Below are positions 35,901-43,991 of a DNA stretch of 49,640 bases, piece by piece. This DNA is from Anabaena sp. 4-3 (lineage in GTDB: Bacteria; Cyanobacteriota; Cyanobacteriia; Cyanobacteriales; Nostocaceae). The stretch spans positions 240,433 to 290,072 of the forward strand of contig NZ_LUHJ01000013.1 in assembly GCF_001597745.1 (NCBI RefSeq), given 5' to 3'. Under the pieces are notes generated by a model that did no database searches, was not told where the DNA came from, and worked only from the letters and a program-made list of their open reading frames with translations. Position 1 is the stretch's first letter, and each line of letters opens with the position of its first letter. The translations under genes were made by a program, and so were the position numbers.

Positions 35901-36575
35901 GACATCAGGGTTTTGGGCTGTACCACGTAACACGGGCTTATCTGGAGTGAGGGCGCGTGAACGATGGGCAATGACTAATTCATCAGGAATGAATGCTTGT
36001 AAGTCTGCGTCTGTTAAGATTTCAACTTTATTAACTTCGTGGGAGGTACGAAAACCGTCAAAAAAGTGTAGGAAAGGTATACGTGATTCTAAGGAGGCTT
36101 TTGTGGAAATTAAGCCGAAATCATGGGCTTCTTGCACAGAAGCGGCGCATAACATCCCAAAACCAGTACCACGGCAAGCCATGACATCACTATGATCTCC
36201 GAAAATTGACAGGGCTTGAGCCGCGAGCGATCGCGCCGCAATATGAAATACTGTAGGTGTGAGTTCACCAGCAATTTTATACATATTCGGGATCATCAAC
36301 AATAATCCCTGAGATGCGGTGAAAGTGGTGGTTAGTGAGCCAGTTTGCAAAGCCCCATGTACTGCACCAGCAACTCCGCCTTCACTCTGCATCTGTACTA
36401 CTGTCGGTACAGTACCCCAAATGTTGGGTTTGTCTTCACTAGCCCAAGCATCCGCCCATTCTGCCATCGGGGAAGAAGGCGTAATTGGATAAATGGCAAT
36501 GACTTCATTGAGTCGATACACAACTTTAGCCACAGCCTCATTACCGTCTATCGTGGCAAAGTTTCTCTTGTTCAT
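32958..36575 (-). CDS. nifJ: Pyruvate:ferredoxin (flavodoxin) oxidoreductase
   Basis: 1205 residues from ATG 36575 (MNKRNFATIDGNEAVAKVVY). The longer frame runs into a TTGGGGA-type repeat and is not coding. N-terminal pyruvate domains (AIYPITPSSPMAEWAD), two 4Fe-4S motifs CIQCGKCVMVCP and CTGCGICVDVCP, a further CAGCGETPY, and the TPP domain (GGDGWAYDIGFGGLDH, DTEVYSNTGGQMSKSTP) are all present. It converts pyruvate + CoA to acetyl-CoA + CO2 and reduces ferredoxin or flavodoxin. Near residue 628-640 a heptamer tract is inserted in frame. Confidence 0.96.
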   Translation of the reverse strand: MNKRNFATIDGNEAVAKVVYRLNEVIAIYPITPSSPMAEWADAWASEDKPNIWGTVPTVVQMQSEGGVAGAVHGALQTGSLTTTFTASQGLLLMIPNMYKIAGELTPTVFHIAARSLAAQALSIFGDHSDVMACRGTGFGMLCAASVQEAHDFGLISTKASLESRIPFLHFFDGFRTSHEVNKVEILTDADLQAFIPDELVIAHRSRALTPDKPVLRGTAQNPDVYFQARETVNPYYLACPDITQKVMDEFAQLTGRQYQLFEYHGHPAAEKVIVLMSSGCETVHETVDYLNAQGAKVGVVKVRLYRPFDNQRFLAALPPTTRSIAVLDRTKEPGASGEPLYLDVVTALHEEMGDTLPKVVGGRYGLSSKEFTPAMVKGIFDNLAQTTPKNHFTIGINDDVTHTSLDYDPNFSIEPDNIVRAIFYGLGSDGTVGANKNSIKIIGEETNNYAQGYFVYDSKKSGSVTVSHLRFGSQPIRSTYLITKANFVACHQWEFLEKFPILKDIVPGGTFLINAPYDREQVWQQLPDAIKAQIQEKQLKVYAINAYKVAREAGMANRINTVMQVCFFALSGVLPREEAIAEIKKSIRKTYGKKGEQIVQMNIQAVDTTLENLYQLEITAEYSQSRAKSPQSPIPETAPPFVRDVLGKIIARAGDELPVSALPVDGTYPTGTAKWEKRNIAQEIPVWDPDVCIQCGKCVMVCPHSVIRSKVYEPELLENAPPTFKSANAKDHDWHDLKFTIQVAAEDCTGCGICVDVCPAKNKAQPRNKAINMAAQLPLREAERENWDFFLSMPNPDRRDLKLNHINQQQMQEPLFEFSGACAGCGETPYIKLATQLFGDRMIVANATGCSSIYGGNLPTTPWTHNAEGRGPAWSNSLFEDNAEFGLGFRISIDKQTEFAVQLLQKLANQVGTELVADILNNQQTGEAEIWEQRDRVQLLKQRLAAIANEHPKAQQLLSLADYLVKKSVWIIGGDGWAYDIGFGGLDHVIASGRNVNILVLDTEVYSNTGGQMSKSTPKGAVAKFAAGGKPATKKDLGLIAMTYGNVYVASVAMGAKDEHTLKAFLEAEAYDGPSIIIAYSHCIAHGINISTAMQNQKAAVDSGRWLLYRYHPDLVKQGKNPLQLDSRTPRLPVEESMYRENRFKMLTKINPEVAQELLQEAQNDVHLRWQMYQYLAARQVANGTSNKSEKNGKDISHSPGLGV
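34669..34705. repeat. Heptamer (CCCCAAT-type) tract inside nifJ
   Basis: On the plus strand GGGAATTGGGGATTGGGGACTC lies within the nifJ frame and encodes the Ser/Pro-rich SPQSPIPE. It has the STRR sequence type otherwise found in spacers (for example 36610-36645 and 44804-44829). Confidence 0.7.
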
Positions 36576-37265
36576 CTTGTTGTCGTTTAAGAGTTGCTGA
36601 ACTCTGTCGGGAAATTGGGGAATGGGGTGTGGGGAATAGGGAATAGGGTTTTTCATCTTCTGCTTGTGTAATTTTTTCAGATAGAAACGTGATTAATCTT
36701 GTGTGTACACAATTCGGATGTATGAGATATTCCATTTAGAAGTTAAAAGGAAAATTTGAGGAACTTGTGAGGAGAATATCCCAGATGTCTAGAAAATGAC
36801 TGTAAGTAGTCGGTAGAGAAAATTTTTTTTAGCTGCTGTGCTAGCTGGCAACACTCCTCACTCTTGAGTAAAAAATCCTAGCTTTTAACCTCAGCTTCCT
36901 TAACCTGACATCTTCCGAAAGGAAAAAATTTTGTCCTGTAGACCATTTCCTCACAACTTCCTCAAATTCTTCTTATAAGTTTAAAAGTGTAGAAAGTGCC
37001 AGCATGAGTTGGACAATCTCAATAGCTGGCTTCACGCTAACAACGGCTACAACTATCTCTGGTACAACATCTGTCTGGGTATTGCCGTACTTGTGAGCAG
37101 ATGTGTTTACAGGGAGATATTTTTGTAGTTAAAAAGTTGTAGAAGTCAGCTATGAACATCCAACACCGCTACTGGGTTCATCAACAAGCGATGCTGGCTT
37201 TATCTTACTATTATTTTTGACCTATCAATATCTATACCTTTTAGCATTTTCTACCCATATATTCT
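36576..37265. other. Divergent spacer between nifJ and small plus-strand genes
   Basis: It carries an irregular TTGGGGA/GGGGAAT tract at 36610-36652 in the nifJ leader. On the plus strand, a 30-codon frame lies at 37004-37096 (MSWTISIAGFTLTTATTISG...) and a 22-codon frame at 37152-37220; neither has a convincing ribosome site. The nifJ promoter should be here. Confidence 0.5.
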
Positions 37266-37517
37266 ATGTCATATCAACAATCTGCAAAAAAAATCATAGT
37301 AGCAATCAGCCATTTTTTTAATCAACCGCTTTTTGCTAGGGAAATAGTGTTAAATCCGGTAAAATTTTGGCATATTTACCAAAATCAACAAATGTTAGAG
37401 GAGTGCTGGCAATATGACATCATTCAATCTCTAGAAGAATGTTGGCATCTGCCAGAAAATCAGTTATTAAATAACTGCTTGCCATCAGAAAACGATTCGC
37501 AATCAATCATTGTTTAA
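37266..37517 (+). CDS. Hypothetical protein, unknown
   Basis: 83 residues: MSYQQSAKKIIVAISHFFNQ, then Glu/Trp-rich repeats (MLEECWQYDIIQSLEECWHL, where EECW occurs twice). No domain or membrane segment recognised. No clear ribosome site before the ATG, so the call is uncertain. It lies 26 bases upstream of the next small gene and may share its transcript. Confidence 0.5.
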   Translation: MSYQQSAKKIIVAISHFFNQPLFAREIVLNPVKFWHIYQNQQMLEECWQYDIIQSLEECWHLPENQLLNNCLPSENDSQSIIV

Positions 37518-37542
37518 AATCATTTTCCCTGGAGCCAAATTT

Positions 37543-37719
37543 ATGAATACTACCCATAGCTTCCGCCAAAAAATGCAGCAATTCCAAAACTCAGGTATGC
37601 AAGTAATTAACTATATTTCAGGTGCAGTTGCCAGAATTTTTGGTGTGCGAGATGATGACTATCCGGCAACCGGATTTCAACCTTATGAGGGTGAACCTGC
37701 AAAAAAACAAGATTTTTGA
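37543..37719 (+). CDS. Small hypothetical protein
   Basis: 58 residues from ATG 37543, which has a GGAG ribosome site (about 37531) nine bases before it; the longer frame from 37510 lacks one. A basic amphipathic N-terminus (FRQKMQQFQNSGMQVINYIS) is followed by GVRDDDYPATGFQPYEGEPA. The DDDYPATGFQPYEG part looks conserved in character, but I do not recognise the family. Confidence 0.6.
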   Translation: MNTTHSFRQKMQQFQNSGMQVINYISGAVARIFGVRDDDYPATGFQPYEGEPAKKQDF

Positions 37720-37901
37720 ATATCTATCAGCAACCACTTTGGTTACTGACAGGAAAACTTGGTGGTGAGAGTTCAGGAGATAGAAAAATTAAAATTTCTG
37801 CAATCATTATGACTAGCCTTGTGTGCGTGCTAATTCCTCCTGAGTTCTTACTATTTGAGTTATCTGTAAACCTGTTGACTCAATATTAGCAAGGTGGTGA
37901 T

Positions 37902-38285
37902 ATGGATATCATCCGCAAAATTAACAATGAATTAGCCATTACCGGGCAAATTACGCCAGAGCAATTTTCACAAATTATTGCTGATGGTTATAAGTCTGTA
38001 CTTAACCTGCGATCGCCTGATGAATCCAATTTATTAGATGATGAAAAAGACAAGCTAGAATTATTAGGATTTTTCTATATCAATTTTCCTACCAAGGTTG
38101 AAGATATTAACCATCAAACTACACTGGAAGTGTTAAAGATTATCCATGAATTACCTAAACCTGCCTTGATTCATTGTGATAATGCTATTCGTTCAGCAGT
38201 TATCGCTATGTTATACATTGCCACTAAACAAGGTATTACCTTTGACAAAGCAATTGAACTAACTGCTAATTTAGGTTTAATATAA
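37902..38285 (+). CDS. DUF442-type (beta-lactamase-hydrolase-like) phosphatase family protein
   Basis: 127 residues. LAITGQITPEQFSQIIADGY, SVLNLRSPDES, INFPTKVEDIN and LPKPALIHCDNAIRSAVIAM fit the DUF442 family, a small dual-specificity-phosphatase-like fold. The signature loop HCDNAIRS keeps the Cys and Arg of the usual HCRSGTRS but loses the Gly-Thr, so activity may be altered. In many bacteria this domain is fused to or next to persulfide dioxygenase; here it is alone, though an MBL-rhodanese gene lies 8 kb away. Confidence 0.82.
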   Translation: MDIIRKINNELAITGQITPEQFSQIIADGYKSVLNLRSPDESNLLDDEKDKLELLGFFYINFPTKVEDINHQTTLEVLKIIHELPKPALIHCDNAIRSAVIAMLYIATKQGITFDKAIELTANLGLI

Positions 38286-38344
38286 TTTAATATTTGGATT
38301 TGCAGGTTTTTTCATTAAATAAAATTTGATAAATGCTTTAGTAA

Positions 38345-38929
38345 TCAATTTTTTATGGCGATGTCTATCTGTTTTAATAGTGCTTCTAAGGTGCTGGAGT
38401 TGTCTAATACAACATCGGCGCGGGCGGCTTTTTCTGCGAGGGATAATTGGCTATTGATGCGGGATGCGGCTTGTGCTGTGGTTAGATGATTGCGCTTGAT
38501 TAATCTTTGCAATTGTTGGGATTCTGAACAAGTCACTACCCAAATTTCTGTAACTAAGTTAGTCATCTGTGCTTCAAATAGTAAAGGGATGACTAAGACT
38601 AGAGTTGGTGCCGACGATTCAGACATGGCCTTGAGCAAGCGATCGCGCACATAGGGATGTATGATATTCTCTAACCACAGGCGTTCTGCTGGTTGATTAA
38701 AGATAATTTCCCCTAGTTGTTGGCGGTTGAGGCTACCATCGGGGAGTAATATTTCTTCACCATAACGACGAGCGATCGCATCTAAAATAGGAGAACCTAA
38801 AGATACTGCATCCCTAGCATAAATATCAGCATCTAAAATCGGTAAATCATAAGCACTAGCTAAATAATTAGCTACAGTAGTTTTGCCTGTAGCAATTCCC
38901 CCAGTTAAGCCGATGATGCGTTGAGTCAT
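38345..38929 (-). CDS. coaE: Dephospho-CoA kinase
   Basis: 194 residues, normal length. The P-loop GLTGGIATGKTTVA is at residues 7-20, followed by DLPILDADIYARDAV, HPYVRDRLLKAM, LVLVIPLLFEAQMTNLVTEI and QLQRLIKRNHLT, all typical of CoaE. It catalyses the last step of CoA synthesis. Its ATG overlaps the stop of the upstream hybrid kinase (TAATG), so translation is probably coupled. Confidence 0.95.
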   Translation of the reverse strand: MTQRIIGLTGGIATGKTTVANYLASAYDLPILDADIYARDAVSLGSPILDAIARRYGEEILLPDGSLNRQQLGEIIFNQPAERLWLENIIHPYVRDRLLKAMSESSAPTLVLVIPLLFEAQMTNLVTEIWVVTCSESQQLQRLIKRNHLTTAQAASRINSQLSLAEKAARADVVLDNSSTLEALLKQIDIAIKN

Positions 38930-41493
38930 TAGTTATGAGTGATTTTTCTCTGTGCTAACTTAGTAATCAAGGATAGCAGCAGATGAGAATTGATTGGTTT
39001 GGCAAGATGAAATTGAAAACCAGCCGCAAGGGCTTGGTGTTTATCCTTGTCACTAGCGTAGGCAGTCAGGGCGATCGCTGGCATTTCTCGCTTAAATGGA
39101 GATGATAGGGAACGAATCTTTTTAATTAAGCTATAACCATTCATTTGTGGCATGCCAATATCGCTCACCAAAACATCAAAATGCGACTGAGAAAGAGCCT
39201 CAAGGGCAGCCGTCGCCGAAGATACCGCCGTCACTAAACCACCTTCTTCTTCTAAGAGAAAAGTAATCAACTCTAGATTATCAATCTCATCGTCCACCAC
39301 CAACACACGCACATTCTCTAAATCAAAACCTGGATTTTCTCCCAAAGAAGAAGACACCGGAGTAGCAGCAGCAACCAAAGGCAACCCAACAGTAAAAGTT
39401 GCCCCCTTTCCCTCTCCCAGACTGTCAACGGTGACTGTACCACCATGCGCTTCTACAACTTGCCGCACGATAGCTAATCCTAAGCCTAACCCACCAAATC
39501 GGCGAGTGGTGGAGCTATCTTGTTGTTTGAACAACTCAAACACATGAGGCAGGAACTCAGGCTGGATGCCTTTACCAGTATCACTCACTTGGATGTGAGC
39601 ATGACAACCAACTGGAGTTAATTGCACAGTCACCTGTCCGCCTTCTGGTGTAAACTTAATCGCATTTGACAGCAGATTCCATACTACCTGTTGCAGTCTG
39701 CCAGCATCACCCATCACCTGCCCCACATTGGGAGCAAGTGACACCATTAGCTGAATTGATTTTGCTTCTAACGCTAACTGTACCGTTTCTATAGCCGCCT
39801 TGATGGGAGTTTCTAAGGCAACTAAAGCAAAATTCATAGACAGTTTACCGCGCATGATTCGAGAAATATCCAGCAAATCATCAATTAGTTGTACCTGTTG
39901 TTGAGCATTGCGCTCAATAGTAGCTAGTCCTTGCTGAAACTTTTCGGGATGAAGTCGAGTAGTTTGCAGCAGTTTTGCCCAGCCCAAAATCGGATTTAGG
40001 GGTGTTCGCAATTCATGGGAGAGAACCGCTAAAAACTCATCTTTCATCCGGTTAGCGGTTTCGGCTGCTTCCCTGGCAGCTTGTTCACGTTCTAGCAACA
40101 GTTCTCGCTCGGTTTCGGCTGCTTTTTGGGCGGTAATGTCAGTATTTGTACCAAACCAACGCAACACCTTACCCTGCTCATCACGCACAGGAATAGCTCG
40201 TGACAAAAACCAGCGATATTGTCCATCATGACTTCGTAGGGGAAATGTATCTTCCCAAGTTTCGCCAGTAGCAAAGCAATGGCGAATTTTCTCCACCACT
40301 CGCTCCACGTGTTCAGGGTGATGTACTTTTTGCCAGCCCCAGCCTTCCATTGCCGCCAATGTTGTACCAGTGTAATCAAACCAGCGTCGGCTGTACCAAA
40401 AAATCCAACCGTTCTCATCTGCCATCCAGGCGAGTTGGGGGATATTATCAGCTAAAGTCCGAAACCGTTCCTCACTTTCTCGCAGGGCTGCCTCTGTCTG
40501 TTTGCGTTTAGTCAAATCAATCACAAAGCTTACTCCTTGGCTTTGAGAATCAACAAACATCGCACCGCCCAAGAGAACAGGGATACGAGTACCATCCTTG
40601 CGAATATATTCTTTTTCCAAAACGTCACAGGTGGATTGTTGCATTTTCTGCAACGAATCATTACTCCAAGTGATTTGTTCTACAGGAGTGAGCGATCGCC
40701 AGTTTAATCTACCCGCTTGTAAATCTTCGCGCGTATAGCCCACCATATTCAAAAAAGCATCATTGGCATCTAAAACTGATCCGTCTAAATCCCAAAACAT
40801 CACACCGATTAAATTCAGTTTGACTAACTGTCTGAGCCGAGCATTACTTTGATCCAAAGCCTTTTCAGCTTGTTTGCTGTCAGTAATATCGAATGCAGTG
40901 CCAAAAAACCCGACTGCCCGCCTAGACGCTCCCTCACCGGTAAATTGGGCTTTTCCATTCGCCGACAGCCATCGCTCAGTTCCGTCAGACCACAGAATTC
41001 GGTAGTCTAGTTCGTAACTACCCGAAGACTGAGGATTAAGAGCCGCATTCATCGCTTGGGTTACGGATGCTCTGTCATCAGGATGTATGCGCGCCATCAC
41101 CCTTGACAGGGGAATCATCACGGTGTCATCCGGCTCACCCCAAATCTCGCGCATCCGCCCATCGATTTCTACAATCTCTGTGCTGGGGTTGTAACGCCAA
41201 GTTCCCAACCGAGCCACCTGAATCGCCAATCTTGCCCGCTCCTCGCTTTCCTGTAATGCTTGCTCATGATGAGAAGCATCAACATTACTATCGCTTTTGC
41301 CAATATCAACGCTCACAGAATTAGGCTGTAAGCTGCGGGCGTAGCGTTCGATAACTTCAGAACAGGAAATACCATGTTCTGAAGCTTGCTGTTCTAGGAT
41401 TTGCCAAGCAGTTTTAGTTAAAGATAGCCTAAATGCTTGCTTTGGTTCTGAGTCCCAAGCCTGAATAAATCTGCCTTTGTGATCACGTTTCAT
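38929..41493 (-). CDS. Hybrid histidine kinase with RHH-like N-terminus and three PAS domains
   Basis: 854 residues. Residues 1-57 (KGRFIQAWDSEPKQAFRLSL, TKTAWQILEQQASEHGISCS, EVIERYARSL) follow a strand-helix-helix pattern like a ribbon-helix-helix DNA-binding fold. Then three PAS/PAC modules (about 75-205, 215-335, 335-460), HisKA with H493 (LSHELRTPLNPI), HATPase (NLLSNAIKFTPEGGQ, DTGKGIQPEFL, GGLGLGLAIVRQ) and a receiver with D778 (VSDIGMPQMNG). It has no transmembrane segments. A perfect 16-base palindrome lies 10 bases before the start codon. Stop and coaE start overlap. Confidence 0.92.
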   Translation of the reverse strand: MKRDHKGRFIQAWDSEPKQAFRLSLTKTAWQILEQQASEHGISCSEVIERYARSLQPNSVSVDIGKSDSNVDASHHEQALQESEERARLAIQVARLGTWRYNPSTEIVEIDGRMREIWGEPDDTVMIPLSRVMARIHPDDRASVTQAMNAALNPQSSGSYELDYRILWSDGTERWLSANGKAQFTGEGASRRAVGFFGTAFDITDSKQAEKALDQSNARLRQLVKLNLIGVMFWDLDGSVLDANDAFLNMVGYTREDLQAGRLNWRSLTPVEQITWSNDSLQKMQQSTCDVLEKEYIRKDGTRIPVLLGGAMFVDSQSQGVSFVIDLTKRKQTEAALRESEERFRTLADNIPQLAWMADENGWIFWYSRRWFDYTGTTLAAMEGWGWQKVHHPEHVERVVEKIRHCFATGETWEDTFPLRSHDGQYRWFLSRAIPVRDEQGKVLRWFGTNTDITAQKAAETERELLLEREQAAREAAETANRMKDEFLAVLSHELRTPLNPILGWAKLLQTTRLHPEKFQQGLATIERNAQQQVQLIDDLLDISRIMRGKLSMNFALVALETPIKAAIETVQLALEAKSIQLMVSLAPNVGQVMGDAGRLQQVVWNLLSNAIKFTPEGGQVTVQLTPVGCHAHIQVSDTGKGIQPEFLPHVFELFKQQDSSTTRRFGGLGLGLAIVRQVVEAHGGTVTVDSLGEGKGATFTVGLPLVAAATPVSSSLGENPGFDLENVRVLVVDDEIDNLELITFLLEEEGGLVTAVSSATAALEALSQSHFDVLVSDIGMPQMNGYSLIKKIRSLSSPFKREMPAIALTAYASDKDKHQALAAGFQFHLAKPINSHLLLSLITKLAQRKITHN

Positions 41494-41503
41494 TAGATAT
41501 TAC

Positions 41504-41519
41504 CCGTATGGCCATACGG
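41504..41519. promoter_or_regulatory. Perfect palindrome, possible operator
   Basis: CCGTATGGCCATACGG is a perfect 16-base palindrome placed directly before the kinase start. Its spacing suits an operator that overlaps the ribosome-binding region or leader. Autoregulation by the RHH-like N-terminus is an inference. Confidence 0.55.
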
Positions 41520-41798
41520 CTTGATCAATTAAACGTGATTAATGTGTTCGTAAAAACATCCCGAAGATAGATTCAGCTTTCTTCGGATATGATATGAGAT
41601 TTAGCAGGAGCAATTAGCACCCAGAGCAAACTTCTCTGAATTTCACCACAAATGAGTGCATAACTAACCACGCCCAGAGAGATAACTATTCAAGCTCAAT
41701 AAAAACCGATATCCATCAGCGTTATGTGCTGGCGTGGTTGAACAAGCAAGCAGCCGCCGCAGTTGAAGTCAAAGTAAAATTTGAGGTAGCAACTGATC
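41520..41798. other. Divergent spacer between kinase and coq4-like gene
   Basis: About 280 bases with no gene; promoters of the kinase (minus) and the Coq4-like gene (plus) should be here. No other clear motif. Confidence 0.4.
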
Positions 41799-42398
41799 AT
41801 GCTCAAACAATTACAAAAAATCAAGGCTCTTGTGGCTGCTAAAAAATCCGGCAACCTTGGTGATTTCGCTATTCTTAAGTCTGATTTACTTGGTGCTAAA
41901 GTTGCACCGGAAACCGCCGCTAAATTACAACCGTTAGCAGGATATCATCCCCCGATTGATTTAGAACAATTAAGTCAATATCCTCCTGGTACATTCGGTC
42001 GAGAATATGCCAATTATATGCAAGCCAACCATCTCCAACCACTCAATGTTAGCCCAGAATTAGAGGATGTGGCGAGGCGCAACGTCTTTGCTTTACGCTA
42101 CGTTGTCACCCATGATATTTTTCATATTTTACTTGGCTTTGATACTAGCTACGCTGGAGAAATTGGTGTATTAGCTTTTGCTGCGGAGCAGAACTATAGT
42201 AAGTCACTTAAAATTAGTGTCAAAATAGCTAAATGGCTTTATCCTTTACTTGCTCCCCAACAAACAAAATTGATTTTCGCTAACCTGAAAAAAGGTGAAA
42301 AAATCGGCAAAAGAGCCGGTTTTATGTTAAATTATCGCTTTGAAGAACACTGGCAAGAACCTCTAGAGAAATTAAAAAATAGTCTAGGATTGGTATAA
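41799..42398 (+). CDS. Coq4-family protein
   Basis: 199 residues. The Coq4 metal motif HDxxH-x11-E is exact: H105, D106, H109, E121 in THDIFHILLGFDTSYAGE. Other parts (PPGTFGREYANYMQANHL, NVFALRYVVTHDI) fit the family. In eukaryotes Coq4 takes part in ubiquinone synthesis; cyanobacteria make plastoquinone, and some Coq4-like proteins are linked to quinone or isoprenoid genes, so the real substrate is open. The P450 gene starts 78 bases downstream on the same strand, so the two may work together. Confidence 0.86.
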   Translation: MLKQLQKIKALVAAKKSGNLGDFAILKSDLLGAKVAPETAAKLQPLAGYHPPIDLEQLSQYPPGTFGREYANYMQANHLQPLNVSPELEDVARRNVFALRYVVTHDIFHILLGFDTSYAGEIGVLAFAAEQNYSKSLKISVKIAKWLYPLLAPQQTKLIFANLKKGEKIGKRAGFMLNYRFEEHWQEPLEKLKNSLGLV

Positions 42399-42476
42399 TT
42401 TCCGACTGTTATACTAATTCAAGATTGTGTTGTTTCCTAAAAAAATGTGTAAAAATAAAAATTAGGAGCATTACTG

Positions 42477-43859
42477 ATGATTACCGTTGAAGAAAATCCC
42501 ACTCATCAAAATATCCCTAAATTACCAGTTAAAGCAGCGATACCTCGATGGCTGCAAACTTGGAGAGGTATTATTAATCCGTTATATTACCTCGAAAAAT
42601 TATACCAGGATTATGGGGATATATTTATCTCGGAGTTTAGTAGTTTTCCTGCACAAATAATTATTAGTAATCCCCAAGCAATTCAAGAACTATTTACTGC
42701 TGATGCTCAACTATTTGATTCAGGTACAGGTAATGATGTAATTCAACCGTTAGTAGGGGCTAACTCGTTGATTTTATTGGATGGCGATCGCCATCTCAAA
42801 CAGCGTAAACTATTAATGCCCCCTTTCCACGGTGAACGGATGCGGGCTTATGGTGAATTAATCCGTGAAATTACTCAGCAAGTCACCAGCAAATGGCATC
42901 TTAAACAGCCATTTGTCGCCCGTTCCAGTATGCAGGATATTTCTCTGCAAGTGATTTTAAAGTCTGTGTTTGGGTTAAAGGAAGGTGAACGTTACCAGCA
43001 AATCAAGCACGTTTTAGTGGAGATGTTGGATACTTTTAACAACCCTTTGAGTGTGGTTTTCTTATTTTTCAAATCTTTGCAACGGGACTTAGGTTCTTGG
43101 ACACCTTGGGGGAGATTTGTACGCCGCAGAAAGCAACTTGATCAATTACTTTATCAGGAAATTAATGAACGTCGTACTCAAGTTGAGACTCAAGGCGAAG
43201 ATATTTTGAGTTTGTTATTGTCTGCGCGTGACGAAAATGGGCAACCCATGACAGATGTTGAGTTACGCGACGAGTTAATGACTATGCTATTTGCTGGTCA
43301 TGAAACTACAGCGATCGCCTTATCTTGGGCATTATATTGGGTTCATTCTGTCCCAGAAGTCCGCGAAAAATTACTGCAAGAACTCAACTCTATTGATATA
43401 GCCAATGCAGAACCCACAACAATTACCCAATTACCTTATTTAAATGCTGTTTGCTCAGAAACCTTAAGAATTTATCCGGTAGCTTTCTTTACTTTTACCC
43501 GGATTCTCAAAGCACCGATGAAATTAATGGGTTATGATTTATCCCAAGGTATGAGAATTTCACCTTGTATTTATTTAACTCATCATCGCCCAGATATTTA
43601 TCCTGAGCCAGAAAAGTTTAAACCAGAACGCTTTTTAGAACGTCAGTTTTCTCCCTATGAATTTTTACCCTTTGGTGGGGGAAATCGTCGCTGTTTAGGC
43701 ATGGCGTTTGCTCTGTTTGAAATGAAGTTAGTCTTAGCAACCATTCTCTCAAATTACTCCTTGGAATTGCTAGATAAAGTTCCTCTTAAACCTGTGCGTC
43801 GTGGTATAGTTTTCGCGCCTAATGGTGGTGTAAATTTGATGGTGAACGATAAATATTGA
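42477..43859 (+). CDS. Cytochrome P450, CYP110-like
   Basis: 460 residues. Heme-ligand Cys406 is in FGGGNRRCLG; the I-helix has AGHETTAIALSWALY; the K-helix has ETLRIYP. The N-terminus lacks a membrane anchor. CYP110 members in Nostoc oxidise fatty acids or terpenes; the assignment to CYP110 is by general resemblance. A good ribosome site (AGGAG, 42464-42468) precedes ATG 42477. It is co-oriented with the Coq4-like gene, and a hairpin (43878-43895) follows as a possible terminator. Confidence 0.93.
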   Translation: MITVEENPTHQNIPKLPVKAAIPRWLQTWRGIINPLYYLEKLYQDYGDIFISEFSSFPAQIIISNPQAIQELFTADAQLFDSGTGNDVIQPLVGANSLILLDGDRHLKQRKLLMPPFHGERMRAYGELIREITQQVTSKWHLKQPFVARSSMQDISLQVILKSVFGLKEGERYQQIKHVLVEMLDTFNNPLSVVFLFFKSLQRDLGSWTPWGRFVRRRKQLDQLLYQEINERRTQVETQGEDILSLLLSARDENGQPMTDVELRDELMTMLFAGHETTAIALSWALYWVHSVPEVREKLLQELNSIDIANAEPTTITQLPYLNAVCSETLRIYPVAFFTFTRILKAPMKLMGYDLSQGMRISPCIYLTHHRPDIYPEPEKFKPERFLERQFSPYEFLPFGGGNRRCLGMAFALFEMKLVLATILSNYSLELLDKVPLKPVRRGIVFAPNGGVNLMVNDKY

Positions 43860-43877
43860 ATAATTGAGAAAAATTTC

Positions 43878-43895
43878 CCCCCTTAAAAAAGGGGG
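43878..43895. terminator. Hairpin after the P450 gene
   Basis: CCCCCTT (43878-43884) / AAGGGGG (43889-43895) with a 4-base A loop, 18 bases after the stop codon, plus a further GGGGGG run. There is no U tract, so termination strength is uncertain. Confidence 0.5.
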
Positions 43896-43941
43896 TAAGG
43901 GGGGATCAGATTAAAACTTGATACTTAAGAGACATCCTCTT

Positions 43942-43973
43942 AATTTTGAATTTTGAATTTTGAATTTTGAATT
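43942..43973. repeat. AATTTTG heptamer array
   Basis: Four tandem AATTTTG units plus AATT, between the P450 gene and the next gene. This is one of the STRR sequence types in this window. Confidence 0.9.
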
Positions 43974-43991
43974 CGCAGCGCAGCGACGTGA

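Noticed and set aside
36576-36656. N-terminal extension of nifJ
   Set aside because: It consists of STRR-type repeat; the conserved family start is at 36575.
37152-37220. 22-codon frame MNIQHRYWVHQQAMLALSYY...
   Set aside because: Very short, no ribosome site, no supporting feature.
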